From positions 7,808 through 16,870 of the forward strand of contig MESS01000093.1 of assembly GCA_001771055.1 (NCBI GenBank): a stretch of 9,063 nt of DNA. Reading direction: 5' to 3'. Source of the DNA: Caldithrix sp. RBG_13_44_9 (GTDB lineage Bacteria; Calditrichota; Calditrichia; RBG-13-44-9). Below the pieces are notes generated by a model. The model did no database searches and was not told the DNA's origin. It saw nothing but the letters and a program-made list of their open reading frames with translations. Position numbers and translations under genes: made by a program. Shown here one piece after another: positions 1 through 5,144 of this stretch; position 1 is the first letter of the stretch; every line of letters starts with the position of its first letter.

Positions 1-199
1 CGAAGCCGGTATTGATTCCGTAAACCACCGGAGTTCCCTGTTCCTGTATCCGTTCCACCCACTGCCGGCTTTTTAATATTTTTGGCCTCGCTTTTTTATC
101 AAGTTTAAAGCGGGTATCCAGATTATAGGCCGAGGAAATGAGATCGTCGAGAGTTAATTTTTTTCCATTCAGGATTATCGTTTTGGTGACTGATTTCAT
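1..199 (-). CDS. hutH: Histidine/aromatic amino acid ammonia-lyase, N-terminal part (cut by window edge)
   Basis: Reverse-strand reading from an ATG at 199 gives 66 complete codons, open to the window edge. The fragment begins MKSVTKTIILNGKKLTLDDL and ends VVYGINTGF at residues 58-66. YGINTGFG is the conserved N-terminal loop of the MIO-dependent lyase family, and its tyrosine (Tyr60 here) is the catalytic base in characterised histidine ammonia-lyases. Histidine ammonia-lyase converts L-histidine to trans-urocanate and ammonia in the cytoplasm, the first step of histidine breakdown. The Ala-Ser-Gly triad that forms the MIO cofactor, and the residues separating histidine from phenylalanine or tyrosine lyases and aminomutases, lie outside the window, so hutH is the likeliest rather than a proven name. 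An AGGA lies 12 nt before the ATG, a loosely spaced ribosome binding site. The gene is transcribed away from the rest of the window. Family call is confident; substrate is inferred. Confidence 0.82.
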   Translation of the reverse strand, partial: MKSVTKTIILNGKKLTLDDLISSAYNLDTRFKLDKKARPKILKSRQWVERIQEQGTPVVYGINTGF

Positions 200-222
200 G
201 GCAGGTTTTTATCCTGATATTT

Positions 223-345
223 TTAATTAAAATTGGACAGATTCATCTGATGGAGCAAGAAGATTTTATTTCTGTTTTCCAGGTATTCCGTGTTCGGGTT
301 GATCGACCAGACTTTCCAATCTTTTAACCTGGCAAGCATTGACAT
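223..345 (-). CDS. Doubtful 40-codon ORF just upstream of the ammonia-lyase
   Basis: A minus-strand ORF of 40 codons begins MSMLARLKDWKVWSINPNTE and ends QMNLSNFN. It stops at 223-225, leaving 23 nt before the ammonia-lyase ATG, and runs in the same direction. An in-frame TAG sits two codons before its first Met, and no Shine-Dalgarno sequence precedes that Met. The stretch is visibly richer in G/C than the AT-rich 346-503 beside it, and its codons (CTG, AAC, GAA, CCG) resemble those of real genes here. It could be a small leader gene of the lyase transcript, the C-terminal remnant of a decayed gene, or chance. I recognise no family. Confidence 0.2.
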   Translation of the reverse strand: MSMLARLKDWKVWSINPNTEYLENRNKIFLLHQMNLSNFN

Positions 346-367
346 GCACTAAGAGATTTTGTAAACT
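339..367 (+). promoter_or_regulatory. Weaker alternative promoter in the divergent region
   Basis: A perfect TTGACA at 339-344 is followed after 17 nt by TAAACT at 362-367, a 4/6 match to the -10 consensus. It would give a leader of about 130 nt for the hydrolase gene. The TTGACA lies inside the doubtful minus-strand ORF. It is less likely than the closer 430-458 pair because its -10 is poor. Confidence 0.2.
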
Positions 368-429
368 GAACCAGTGAAATTTTTAAATTAGCTGATTAAA
401 GCAAAATGAGTAAAAAACAAGGTGACAAA

Positions 430-458
430 TTGATTGTTTTAATGCTGGATTATATAAA
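430..458 (+). promoter_or_regulatory. Sigma70-like promoter for the secreted hydrolase gene
   Basis: TTGATT at 430-435 and TATAAA at 453-458 are separated by exactly 17 nt. They match the sigma70 consensus at 4/6 and 5/6 positions. Transcription would start near 465 and give a 5' leader of about 40 nt that includes the TAGG ribosome binding site at 493-496, 7 nt before the ATG at 504. This is an inference from consensus matching. Some FCB-group bacteria use a different -33/-7 consensus, so the lineage matters. Confidence 0.5.
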
Positions 459-503
459 AATTTCAAATTAAAATCTTGGACCATTAATATTATAGGTTTT
501 CAT

Positions 504-2960
504 ATGAACAGCATGAAAATATTTATCTCGATCTTTTTAATAAATGCCGCTGCTGCTTTCTCCCAGCCGGGAATCGTGGCTTTGTTTTCTCCCCACAGTC
601 ATACCTTTGCCGGCACGACTATCCCTTATAGATTATTTGTACCCCAGAATTTGGATACCAGCCAGGTGTATCCCCTGGTTCTGGCATTGCATGGATCAGG
701 CGAGCGGGGGAGTGATAACCTGATTCATATCCAGAGTCACCGTCTGGCTACATCCTGGGCTGATCCGGTTAACCAGGTCAACTATCCCTGTTTTGTGGTG
801 GCTCCGCAGTGCCCGCTCACCAGAAGCTGGACTTATTCATTTACAGGTCCCATCGGACCTGAACTGGCTACGGTGGTTGATTTGATCGATTCACTGCTCA
901 CTGTCTTTCCGGTCGATTCCAACCGCCTCTATGTCACCGGTTTATCCATGGGGGGATTTGGCACCTGGGATCTGATCCAGCGATTTCCGGACAAATTTGC
1001 TGCCGCCATACCCATGAGTGGCGGGGGAGATCCTTCCCAGATTGCCAATATTTCCCATATCCCCATCTGGAATTTTCATGGTAAACTAGATGATGCGGTG
1101 CCGGTTTCATTTTCCCGCGATATGATCAGTGCCCTGGAGAATAATGGCCAATCGGTGGTTTATAGCCACTGCAAATATGAAAACTGCACTGGGTTGCCGG
1201 ACAGCACTATTGCCATGTTTATTGAAAGCCACGCCCTGCATTTTTATACTGAGTATGAAAATGGCGGACACGTTATCTGGCCGGAATCGTATGATTATCC
1301 GCATCTGTTCCCTTGGGTGTTCTCAAAATACCGAACAATTCAGAACTCAATTAATTTTACAAATCTGAATAATTACCACACCCTATCTCTCATACAGGAT
1401 ATTACCTGGAGTGCGATCAACCAGGATGGATCCGTTGAACTATGGTTCAGTCCGGATTTTGGTCAGAGTTGGCAGCTGGTAACCGATTCTGCCGCCAATG
1501 ACGGAAGTTATTCCTGGAACACTGAATTGGTGGAGGATTGTGCATTTGGATCTTTAAAGATCTTTCTTAAAAATAATGAAGGATCCATCTACGGCCATTC
1601 TGTCTCTTCTTTGTTTGCCATTGACAATGCCATGAACGGAATACCTTTCGTGAAAATTTTAAACGCTGAATTTGATTTTGGACTGGTTTTAACTGCGGAT
1701 ACTATGATATTGGATTTATTGCTGGCAGATCCCGAACAAAATCCCCTGATCACCACCATTCATTATAGTACCGATGATGGCAGTAATTTTGAAGTGGTAA
1801 ATTCCTTCCTGAGCGCTTCTGACTCAGTCGGTAGGACAGTGACTTTCCATGTTAACTTATTGGCAAATTCAAATACTGCAGTGATCAAAGTAAGTGTAAA
1901 TGATGGACAAAACACTTCTGAGGATCAGACCTTTCATTTTATAAAACAGAGCCTTCGTCCTTCCTCATTCCCGGCAACCCATGTTGCGGGCGCGGGTGAT
2001 GCTTCGGTGAATATCCAGATCGTTGATCCGGCCCAACTGACCGGTGATCTGTATCGTCTGTCATTTGATGATTCCAGTTACAGTTATAAAGTGTACAATG
2101 TTTATAATGTGAACAGCGGTCAGTATGTGGTGCAAAATGCCACTGAACTGGATGGTATCACCGAAGGTCCACTGTTTGATGGCATCCGTTTATTGATCAA
2201 AGACTATGATCCTCCGGCAGTGAATTATCAACTTACCGGATGGCAGAATAGTGCCACCACCCTTGAGCTTACCATCTATTTGCCTACGATAAACATGGGC
2301 ACATATACTTTATATGGGGTGCCGTATCCGGCAGATTACCAGATTACTATCACTGATGTTATTGCTGATACTTCCAGCACTGCCTTCGGGGTACCAGCAA
2401 TCCCGATGAAATTTGCGGTTCAGAATATCACCGAAAACCGTCCAGCCGAAGTGATTTTTTTGGACAATGATAATAATAACCAGCTTTCCCTGGCAGATGA
2501 ATTATATTTCATCGAATCCGATTCCCTGGGTGATCCGCTATTGACCTGGGCCATCCATGTGGAAGGGAATCCCAACCCGGTATTGCCGCAAGCTGGTGAT
2601 CAATTCATGTTAAAGACTTTCAAGCCTGCCACTGCTGAGGACATTTATGAATTTTTGGGTGAAGTGAATTCGATTCTTCCAGTTACCACTCAACCGAATA
2701 AAATAAAATTATCCAACAACTATCCCAATCCTTTTAATCCCGTAACCACGATTGAATTTGAACTTTCTCAAAAATCTCACGTGACTCTTAAAATTTTCAA
2801 CATCCTGGGTGAAGAAGTCTGCACTCTGCTTTCTGCTTCTCTGCTTTCCGGTATCCATAGATATGAGTGGGATGCCGGTGGAATGGCGAGTGGTGTGTAT
2901 ATCTACAAGCTGACGGCTGGTAGTTATTCGGCAACAAAGAAAATGGTATTGCTTAAGTAA
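504..2960 (+). CDS. Secreted alpha/beta hydrolase (predicted peptidase/esterase, COG4099-like) with type IX sorting domain
   Basis: This 818-residue exported protein starts with a Sec signal peptide (hydrophobic run about 5-18, likely cleavage after AAAAFS). Residues about 33-276 form an alpha/beta hydrolase of the predicted-peptidase/carboxylesterase type: LALHGSGERG (59-68) shapes the oxyanion region, Ser148 in GLSMGG is the nucleophile, Asp196 in HGKLDDAVP the acid, and His256 in GGHVIW the base. About 25 residues with two cysteines (223, 228) are inserted before the His strand. Residues about 295-375 and 385-480 look like beta-sandwich modules; the first has a 'WFSPDFGQSW...YSWN' pattern. 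Residues 495-640 form another beta module, common in sorted proteins of these lineages. The last ~80 residues (NYPNPFNP at 739-746, then ASGVYIYKL) are the type A sorting domain, cleaved at the outer membrane. The substrate is unknown; plant-polymer esters, polyesters or peptides are possible. ATG 504 is chosen over the Met at 513 for its ribosome-site spacing. Confidence 0.85.
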   Translation: MNSMKIFISIFLINAAAAFSQPGIVALFSPHSHTFAGTTIPYRLFVPQNLDTSQVYPLVLALHGSGERGSDNLIHIQSHRLATSWADPVNQVNYPCFVVAPQCPLTRSWTYSFTGPIGPELATVVDLIDSLLTVFPVDSNRLYVTGLSMGGFGTWDLIQRFPDKFAAAIPMSGGGDPSQIANISHIPIWNFHGKLDDAVPVSFSRDMISALENNGQSVVYSHCKYENCTGLPDSTIAMFIESHALHFYTEYENGGHVIWPESYDYPHLFPWVFSKYRTIQNSINFTNLNNYHTLSLIQDITWSAINQDGSVELWFSPDFGQSWQLVTDSAANDGSYSWNTELVEDCAFGSLKIFLKNNEGSIYGHSVSSLFAIDNAMNGIPFVKILNAEFDFGLVLTADTMILDLLLADPEQNPLITTIHYSTDDGSNFEVVNSFLSASDSVGRTVTFHVNLLANSNTAVIKVSVNDGQNTSEDQTFHFIKQSLRPSSFPATHVAGAGDASVNIQIVDPAQLTGDLYRLSFDDSSYSYKVYNVYNVNSGQYVVQNATELDGITEGPLFDGIRLLIKDYDPPAVNYQLTGWQNSATTLELTIYLPTINMGTYTLYGVPYPADYQITITDVIADTSSTAFGVPAIPMKFAVQNITENRPAEVIFLDNDNNNQLSLADELYFIESDSLGDPLLTWAIHVEGNPNPVLPQAGDQFMLKTFKPATAEDIYEFLGEVNSILPVTTQPNKIKLSNNYPNPFNPVTTIEFELSQKSHVTLKIFNILGEEVCTLLSASLLSGIHRYEWDAGGMASGVYIYKLTAGSYSATKKMVLLK

Positions 2961-2984
2961 TCTTGGGTGTTTCTTCATTATATA

Positions 2985-3092
2985 ATAGGACGCGGATGAT
3001 GCGCAAACTTACGGATTTCACTGATTATACTAATAGATCATTTTTAAAATTATCCGTGATTATCCGTCGCATCAGTGTCATCTGCGTTCTAT
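2985..3092. repeat. Palindromic unit A of the array
   Basis: The left arm 2985-3028 and right arm 3049-3092 are equal in length and pair at about 31 of 44 positions without gaps. The best-paired blocks are the outer ATAG/CTAT ends, GATGA/TCATC, and ACGGAT/ATCCGT. The intervening 20 nt loop is AT-rich. It starts 25 nt after the hydrolase stop codon, so its transcript could fold at the 3' end of that mRNA. No T-run follows, so it is not a standard intrinsic terminator. Confidence 0.75.
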
Positions 3093-3096
3093 CGAT

Positions 3097-3211
3097 TTAA
3101 TAGAACACGGACAACACTGAAATTCACGGATTGTCGCTGATTAAACCAAGAGAACATTGTAAATATTATCCGCGAGCGTCCGTCCTATCCGTGTCTTCCG
3201 CGTTCTATTAA
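3097..3211. repeat. Palindromic unit B of the array
   Basis: Outer 10 nt ends are perfect inverted repeats. Inner arms (CACGGA, CTGA, CACGGA, CGCTGA on the left; TCCGCG, TCCG, TCCG, TCCGCG on the right) pair imperfectly, with a one-nucleotide length difference between arms. It is separated from unit A by only 4 nt. The sequence differs from unit A at many positions, so the duplication is not recent. Confidence 0.75.
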
Positions 3212-3215
3212 TTCA

Positions 3216-3250
3216 ATGGAACGTTGACAACACGCATTTGACGGATCTGC
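3216..3250. repeat. Truncated third unit (left arm only)
   Basis: ATGGAACG, then TTGACAACAC and TTGACGGAT, align with the left arm of unit B at the same offsets: the first tetramer is 8 nt after the unit start, then about every 9 nt. No right arm follows before the M52 protease promoter, so this copy is broken or decayed. Confidence 0.6.
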
Positions 3251-3305
3251 ACCAGGCCGGTAGAAATGCTCTATGAGAATTAAAATAATTTCCTGGAGAT
3301 TTTAC

Positions 3306-3334
3306 TTGACCGATGCTGCCAGGATATTTAAAAT
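3306..3334 (+). promoter_or_regulatory. Sigma70-like promoter for the hydrogenase endopeptidase gene
   Basis: TTGACC at 3306-3311 and TAAAAT at 3329-3334 are exactly 17 nt apart, each 5/6 to consensus; this is the best promoter match in the window. Predicted transcription start is near 3341, leaving only about 12 nt before the TTG start at 3353 and no ribosome binding site, so the mRNA would be nearly leaderless. It sits just downstream of the palindromic array. It may also drive the downstream hyp genes, although about 970 nt separate the endopeptidase from hypA. Confidence 0.5.
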
Positions 3335-3352
3335 GACAGTAAAAACTCGACT

Positions 3353-3814
3353 TTGAATAAAATACTCATACTGGGCATTGGAAATTTATTAATGGGTGAT
3401 GAGGGGATCGGCGTCCATGCCGTACGATACCTGGAGAAAAATTTTCCGGAGACCCAGGTGGATCTGGTTGACGGCGGTACCGGCGGATTCCACCTGCTGG
3501 AATATTTTCAGAAATATCCCCAAATAATCATGATCGATGCTACCATCGATGGACAACAACCCGGAACCATTCAGCTACTTAAACCCAAATTTTCCAGTGA
3601 TTATCCACCCACCCTCACCGCCCATGACATTGGACTGAAAGACCTGCTGGATGCACTGTACCTCTTAAAGCAGCAGCCGGAGATCTGGCTCTTTACCGTT
3701 TCTATTGCAAGACTGGATCGCCTGTCCATAGTATTATCTCCGGAATTGGAAAATGTTTTACCGGTGCTAGCTGTAAAAATCAGAAAACTCCTGGAGGAAT
3801 TGACTGCGGCCTGA
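3353..3814 (+). CDS. Nickel-iron hydrogenase maturation endopeptidase (M52, HyaD/HybD/HycI family)
   Basis: This 153-residue cytoplasmic protease removes the C-terminal extension of a NiFe hydrogenase large subunit after nickel insertion. The length fits the family. The N-terminus ILILGIGNLLMGDEGIGVHA is the diagnostic M52 signature. Comparison with HybD places the nickel-sensing ligands at Glu17 (GDEG), Asp62 (IMIDAT) and His91 (TAHDIGL); all three are present. DGGTGG at 40-45 is also conserved. The start is a TTG: no ATG is in frame before the LILGIGN strand, and the N-terminal length then matches the family. There is no ribosome binding site at usual spacing. It is followed not by its hydrogenase but by an AT-rich spacer and an endonuclease-like gene, then hypA-B-F-C-D. 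Which hydrogenase group it serves cannot be read from this window, so I give no subtype symbol. Confidence 0.92.
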   Translation: MNKILILGIGNLLMGDEGIGVHAVRYLEKNFPETQVDLVDGGTGGFHLLEYFQKYPQIIMIDATIDGQQPGTIQLLKPKFSSDYPPTLTAHDIGLKDLLDALYLLKQQPEIWLFTVSIARLDRLSIVLSPELENVLPVLAVKIRKLLEELTAA

Positions 3815-3839
3815 AATTACGATGGGAAAGATTTTCCTG

Positions 3840-3877
3840 CTAAGTCCCTTCCCTATTATATTAGGGAAGGGATTTAG
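3840..3877. repeat. Hairpin repeat 1 (15 bp stem) after the endopeptidase gene
   Basis: Arms 3840-3854 and 3863-3877 pair over 15 positions with a single G-T wobble, enclosing an 8 nt AT loop. It lies 25 nt after the endopeptidase stop codon, so it could end or protect that transcript. No run of T follows on either strand, so it is not a canonical intrinsic terminator. Its core is shared with the hairpin at 4090-4117, which points to a dispersed palindromic repeat. Confidence 0.65.
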
Positions 3878-4089
3878 GGATGGATAAAGAGAAGATTACA
3901 GAAACTGGAAGAGTTATCGTACATAAAAAAATGAGTGAAAAGAGATTAAATGCATAAAAATTGAAATTGTGTGTTCTCAGCATGTTTAGCGTTAAAAATA
4001 ATTGTTACAACTTAAAACTTAGAACATTTAAGAAATGAAAAAAGAAAGAAAAATGGAAAGATGCCGGATTTATTTTACCCATCCCCCGG

Positions 4090-4117
4090 CCCCTTCCCTC
4101 ATTCAAGAGGGAAGGGG
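4090..4117. repeat. Hairpin repeat 2 (perfect 11 bp stem)
   Basis: CCCCTTCCCTC at 4090-4100 and GAGGGAAGGGG at 4107-4117 are perfect inverted repeats around the loop ATTCAA. The preceding CCCATCCCCCGG extends the pyrimidine-rich strand. This resembles 'CCCCGGCCCCTTCCCTC' palindromes that occur as dispersed intergenic repeats in many bacterial genomes (recollection, not checked). No T-run follows. Confidence 0.65.
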
Positions 4118-4270
4118 AGTTACCTGTGGACTCTAACGAAAGGAATTACTTTTAAATATTCAATTATTTAGATAGAAAACCTGACAGTTATAGCCACCAT
4201 AAAGTTTGTAGAAGTTGTCGGTGTTAATGAAACAATAAGATTAAGAATTAGATAAATCAACAATCTTCAC

Positions 4271-4675
4271 TTGAAAAGCTATTCAATTGGCCAAATTGCC
4301 CGACAGGTTTCCAGAGAATTACGTAATAATCCTACGGATGCAGAAAAATTATTGTGGAAAGCTTTAAGAAATCGACAATTCTTGAATTTAAAATTTTTCC
4401 GTCAACATCCTGTTTTTTATCAATACAATAGCAAGAATAGCTTTTTCATTGCTGATTTTTACTGTCATGAGATAAAAATGGTTATTGAATTAGATGGTAA
4501 TATTCATCAAAATCAAAAAGATTATGATCATATAAGAACCGAGATCCTTGAGTTTAAGAATATTTTTGTTGTCAGATTTTCAAACAAAATGATTACTAAA
4601 GATTTAGATCATTCACTAAATCAATTACAATTATTAATAACCCCAAGAAAACATGATTTGAAAAATATTACATAA
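4271..4675 (+). CDS. DUF559 / Vsr-like endonuclease-domain protein
   Basis: A 134-residue protein of the DUF559 family, related to very-short-patch-repair endonucleases within the PD-(D/E)XK nuclease fold. The order is typical: RELRNNPTDAEKLLWKALRN (15-34), FRQHPV (43-48), then the core FIADFYCHEIKMVIELDG (59-76) with His79. Likely active-site acids are Asp62, Glu73 and Asp75, with Glu24 as a further candidate. The biological role of stand-alone family members is not established, so nuclease activity is inferred. The start is TTG 4271: an in-frame TAA lies at 4253-4255 and no ATG or GTG comes between. There is no ribosome binding site. Base composition is unlike its neighbours: 4381-4440 has 16 G/C of 60, against 38 of 60 at 5341-5400 in hypB. 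A solitary, AT-rich nuclease gene between hydrogenase maturation genes looks acquired. It has no visible link to hydrogenase assembly. Confidence 0.8.
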   Translation: MKSYSIGQIARQVSRELRNNPTDAEKLLWKALRNRQFLNLKFFRQHPVFYQYNSKNSFFIADFYCHEIKMVIELDGNIHQNQKDYDHIRTEILEFKNIFVVRFSNKMITKDLDHSLNQLQLLITPRKHDLKNIT

Positions 4676-4784
4676 CTTTCTCATTTTAATAGTTAGGATC
4701 CCTGAAGATTTATTTTCATATAAGAATAGTAAAAATAATTGAGTAATGTTAAATTTCTCCGCTGGAAATTTTCATGGATTGGTT

Positions 4785-5129
4785 ATGCATGAATTGTCAA
4801 TAGCTCAAAATATCATAGATATTGTCCAGGAAAATCTTGCCCCCGATCAGAAACAGGTGGTGAAAACAGTACGGGTAAAAGTGGGCAAATTGACCAATAT
4901 CCTGGTGGATTCCCTGCTATTTGGTTTTGAGGCATTGACCCGGGAAACCAATCTGGACGGAGTGACATTGGAGGTAGAACAATTACCGTTGCGAATTAAA
5001 TGTGATGATTGTGGTCAGGAAACCGATCTGGATGATTATGTTTTCAGCTGTCCGGTTTGTCATAGTTCCGCCATTAAGGTGATCTCCGGCCAGGAATTAC
5101 TGGTACAGGAAATAGAATTGAATGATTAA
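4785..5129 (+). CDS. hypA: HypA, hydrogenase nickel metallochaperone
   Basis: A 114-residue protein that binds nickel and, with HypB, inserts it into the hydrogenase large-subunit precursor in the cytoplasm. I place the start at ATG 4785, not the in-frame ATG 4746, because HypA coordinates nickel through its N-terminal Met-His pair and this start gives the invariant MHELSIAQ (His2). The earlier start would bury that site behind 13 extra residues (MLNFSAGNFHGLV). A GGATTGG stretch just before 4785 can serve as ribosome site. The structural zinc site is complete: Cys73 and Cys76 (CDDC), Cys89 and Cys92 (CPVC). Length is standard. It follows the DUF559 gene by 109 AT-rich nt; TATAAG at 4719-4724 could be a -10 element but lacks a good -35, so hypA may have its own promoter or rely on upstream readthrough. 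hypB begins 15 nt later. Confidence 0.95.
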   Translation: MHELSIAQNIIDIVQENLAPDQKQVVKTVRVKVGKLTNILVDSLLFGFEALTRETNLDGVTLEVEQLPLRIKCDDCGQETDLDDYVFSCPVCHSSAIKVISGQELLVQEIELND

Positions 5130-5144
5130 AGTAGAGGAATTACT

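Larger units (their letters stand above)
200..503. other. Divergent intergenic region between the ammonia-lyase and the secreted hydrolase
   Basis: This is a 304 nt spacer between two divergent genes, so it should carry promoters for both. The right part (346-503) is strongly AT-rich and holds the promoter candidates for the plus-strand gene. The left part carries only the doubtful 40-codon minus-strand ORF. I found no convincing -35/-10 pair for the ammonia-lyase on the minus strand. An imperfect palindrome GGTTGATCGACC around 299-310 is the only operator-like element I noticed, and it is short enough to be chance. Confidence 0.7.
2961..3252. repeat. Tandem array of imperfect palindromes, 115-116 bp period (two full units and one half unit)
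   Basis: Units begin with the same motif (ATAGGAC, ATAGAAC, ATGGAAC) at 2985, 3100 and 3216, a period of 115 and 116 nt. Unit A (2985-3092) has 44 nt arms, 2985-3028 and 3049-3092, that match as inverted repeats at about 31 of 44 positions around a 20 nt loop. Unit B (3097-3211) ends in a perfect 10 nt inverted repeat, TTAATAGAAC/GTTCTATTAA. The third (3216-3250) keeps only the left arm. Right arms carry TCCG-like tetramers at 3053/3063/3072/3081 and 3169/3179/3188/3197, the same 10/9/9 spacing in both. Left arms carry CGGA/CTGA tetramers about every 9-10 nt. The CGCGGAT-rich composition resembles intergenic repeats I have met in environmental bacterial genomes, but I cannot verify a family. 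It may be a non-autonomous mobile element, a transcript-end structure or a protein-binding array. Confidence 0.8.
3815..4270. other. AT-rich intergenic region with two related G/C-rich hairpins
   Basis: These 456 nt hold no gene I can support. Two hairpins share the stem core CCCTTCCCT/AGGGAAGGG (3840-3877 and 4090-4117) and stand out against an otherwise very AT-rich background. For the DUF559 gene downstream, the best promoter I could find is TTGTCG at 4215-4220 with TAAGAT at 4236-4241, only 15 nt apart and 4/6 each, which is weak. The composition change begins directly after the endopeptidase gene and continues to hypA, suggesting the block 3815-4784 was inserted between maturation genes. 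Confidence 0.6.

Noticed and set aside
2985..3252. CRISPR array
   Set aside because: The 115-116 nt units are themselves palindromic and adjoin with a 4 nt gap; there are no short identical repeats separated by unique spacers, and no cas genes are near.
3840..3877. Intrinsic terminator after the endopeptidase gene
   Set aside because: The stem is strong, but no run of T follows on either strand (the plus strand continues AGGGATGG), so standard rho-independent termination is not supported.
4035..4136. 33-codon plus-strand ORF containing THPPAPSLIQEGRG
   Set aside because: The peptide is only the translation of the G/C-rich hairpin repeat at 4090-4117. Such PPAPSL...EG peptides arise wherever this palindrome is read in that frame, and no independent coding evidence exists.
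4719..4724. Promoter for hypA based on TATAAG
   Set aside because: The -10-like hexamer is good, but the sequence 17 nt upstream (GGATCC) is not a -35 element, and AT-rich DNA produces such hexamers by chance.
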